From positions 144,753-208,752 of the forward strand of contig JBBHKE010003048.1 of the NCBI GenBank assembly GCA_037447655.1: a stretch of 64,000 nucleotides of DNA. Direction: 5' to 3'. The notes beneath the pieces are model-generated. The model did not search any database. It was given only the letters and a program-made list of their open reading frames with translations, and had not been told where the DNA came from. This DNA is from Zygnema cylindricum. Lineage: Eukaryota; Streptophyta; Zygnematophyceae; Zygnematales; Zygnemataceae. A program made the position numbers and the translations under genes. Of the stretch, positions 62,401 to 64,000 are shown piece by piece; the first letter of the stretch is position 1, and each line of letters starts with the position of its first letter.

Positions 62401-62650
62401 GTACGGAAAAGATGTCGGCTTGTGTGTTGTTACTACAGTACAGAATTTTGACTGCTTGACGTTTCCTGCTACCGTACGCACGTATCTGCCATTTGTACGT
62501 GGCTGATTGGATGTCACGTAAAACGCTACAGTACAGTACTGTACTTTCACTTTCATAATAACTTTGTACGACTGTACCATATCGATCCACCGTGCGATAC
62601 TGTACTTTACTGTACGGTTTTTTACTATATCTGTCCGATTGTCAACGTAC
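62401..62650. promoter_or_regulatory. GTAC-dense stretch outside recognised elements
   Basis: Twelve GTAC tetramers (62401, 62438, 62474, 62495, 62531, 62536, 62541, 62566, 62574, 62602, 62612, 62647), with GATTGG near 62505 and GTCACGTAA near 62513. The word composition is like the LTR promoters, but I see no LTR ends. Confidence 0.4.
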
Positions 62651-63285
62651 ATTACATATTTAGACATGATAACAACGAATAATTAATTCCCGCGTCGTTT
62701 CAGAAATAAGAACGTTCGAATAAATGGTATTTTTGGCAACACTATTCAAAAAAGACAATATGAGAACCGCTCATTCGTACATCTACTCATCATTATTCAC
62801 ACATCCGAAGAAAAAACCTAATCCACGTCACACCAAAAATATCCACTCTATATACTGTCCATTCATTCTCCTCGTCGTCGGACTTTTGCGCAATCTGCGC
62901 TCGTATCGCTGAAGCCCATTCCATTCCCTCCGGTCTTATCGGAAATCTAAATTAGTGTGGATTCTCACCGCACCGACATTTCCGGTCGGGGTTCATTAAT
63001 TCCGTACCGCTTGAAATCCCGCGCGAAAAATTGAACCCTCCCGCGCAGTTTTTTTTCCTTTTTGGAAATCGCGCGCCTCTTTTTTTTCGCAAAAAACGAA
63101 GCTTCTAAATTTGAAGCGAAATTTGACGCTTGCGGCATAATCCAGATCGAATCGGAGCCGTCCGATTATCAAATCTACGGTCCTAATTCGACGATCGTTT
63201 TCCGTACGGTAAAAAACATTGTACGGCGCCGTCTGCGAGAAGCTGCTTTTTTGAGTTTTTCGTTTCAGATGAAAGTTTGGACGGA
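62651..63285. other. Non-coding stretch, nothing recognised
   Basis: No coding pattern, RNA gene or element ends seen. It contains a TATA-like CTCTATATACTG near 62848, GC-rich words (CCCGCGCGAAAAATT) and two GTACGG words (about 63200 and 63220). Confidence 0.5.
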
Positions 63286-63287
63286 CT

Positions 63288-63293
63288 CTCCCG

Positions 63294-63324
<31 letters not shown>

Positions 63325-63336
63325 CCCCCCTTTATC
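63288..63336. repeat. (TC)n microsatellite
   Basis: CCGCTCTCTCTCTCTCTCTC run with one ATC break, ending in a C-run. Confidence 0.92.
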
Positions 63337-63569
63337 TTTTAAATTTCGAGCTCCCAGAAGCCGTTTTTTTGGGGGAAAAAGAAAAGCGCGGGAAAATATT
63401 TTACGCAATTTTTAGAATTTGGAAAAGATATTCCATTTCGAATATTTTATTTTCTGAAAATTTTGACCAATTTTCCACGTTTGAATTTCGAACGAAATTG
63501 GAAAATTATTCCCGAAAGAAACATTCCCGCATTTTTTTTTCGAAATTTTAGAATGTCGTTACTTGTCAC

Positions 63570-64000
63570 TCTTCTCCCTCCCTCTCCCTCGCCCCCCACC
63601 TTTATAAAGCCTCCTCTCTCTCTCCCTCAGAAACTATCTCCCCTCTTCCTTTCAAACTCGAGCAAGTTCCTATCCCTCGACTCTCTCTCTCTCTCTCCTC
63701 CCGCTCTCCCTTCCTTTCCTTTCGACAGTTCTCGCTAACTTCCTATCCCTCCACCCCCATCGCCATCCTAACTCCCACCTCCTCTCTTCAAATCGTTTTT
63801 CCTCCCTTCCCCTCCCCTCCCCTCGCCTCCCTGCTCCTCACCGTCCATTCCCTCTTCCTCTCTCCGCCCTTCCTCAACCACCTTGAAACCTCTCACCTCC
63901 TAAACTCCCCTCTTAAACACCCCTCTCGAAAAACCTCTGCCCCCCTCCCTCCCCCCCTACCTCCCTCCCTAACAAAAACCCTCTATCTCCCTCTCCCTCC
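63570..64000 (+). promoter_or_regulatory. CT-rich TATA promoter / 5' leader region at the right edge
   Basis: TTTATAAAGCC (TATA box at 63602-63607) is followed by about 400 bases of nearly pure pyrimidine sequence (CTCTCTCTCCCTC, CCTCCCTTCC). TATA plus a pyrimidine-rich leader is common at plant genes, so a host gene may begin just right of the window. No start codon or splice site can be assigned. Confidence 0.4.

Noticed and set aside
63463-63738. Pro/Ser/Leu-rich frame at the right edge as a host protein
   Set aside because: It overlaps the TATA box and the CT-rich stretch, so the Pro/Ser/Leu bias is a composition effect.

Overview
This window is eukaryotic, intergenic and almost wholly transposable-element DNA. 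Plant-type Ty1/copia polyproteins, a Helitron, a PIF/Harbinger-like MITE and a CT-rich TATA promoter at the right edge suggest a streptophyte plant. I cannot name the species, and I see no intact host gene. Nearly all element ORFs are broken by stops, frameshifts or nesting; entries typed CDS are the long open segments.

Layout. 1-5724: CopiaA-1 (minus strand; its 3' LTR runs off the left edge). 5725-9389: decayed LTR-retrotransposon gag-protease on the plus strand, with LTR-like repeats. 9390-30469: one old minus-strand Helitron cut into three pieces (9390-9551, 15751-17139, 29533-30469) by CopiaB-1 (9552-15750, target duplication CTTCA) and CopiaC-1 (17140-29532, target duplication TCTCT). 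CopiaC-1 is itself split by CopiaD-1 (18856-25204, target duplication AGATT). 30470-44098: CopiaC-2 (plus), carrying nested CopiaC-3 (31660-38104) and a solo CopiaB LTR (41744-42726, target duplication TATAG). 44099-45248: CopiaD-like fragment. 45249-58178: CopiaC-4 (plus), whose 5' LTR is split by CopiaC-5 (45845-52332, minus, target duplication GATGA). 58179-60160: LTR of a fifth family plus a pol fragment. 60188-62084: two inverted-repeat (MITE-like) elements around a repeat cluster. 62085-64000: non-coding DNA with a GTAC cluster and a CT-rich TATA promoter that may serve a gene beyond the window.

Main observation. In all four copia families with a visible 5' end, the LTR/internal boundary can be placed exactly from target duplications and TG...CA ends. 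It falls inside the gag reading frame: gag ATG lies 20 nt (families C, D) or 59 nt (families A, B) inside the LTR. The primer-binding site just after it is not the tRNA 3' end but the complement of the anticodon arm of initiator tRNA-Met (tRNA-sense strand GTGGGCCCATAACC). The primer site therefore also encodes the conserved Gag motif V-M/T-G-x-x-S. Every LTR copy, including solo LTRs, thus carries promoter, leader and start codon as one mobile unit. The solo LTR at 41744-42726 has produced an in-frame Gag-leader/RNase H fusion.

The LTR families also share an invariant AGGACTTAG core-promoter word, dense GTAC clusters, an inverted CCAAT box, and (families C, D, E) an antisense tRNA-like segment. 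Families C and E share a row of small hairpins in the leader.
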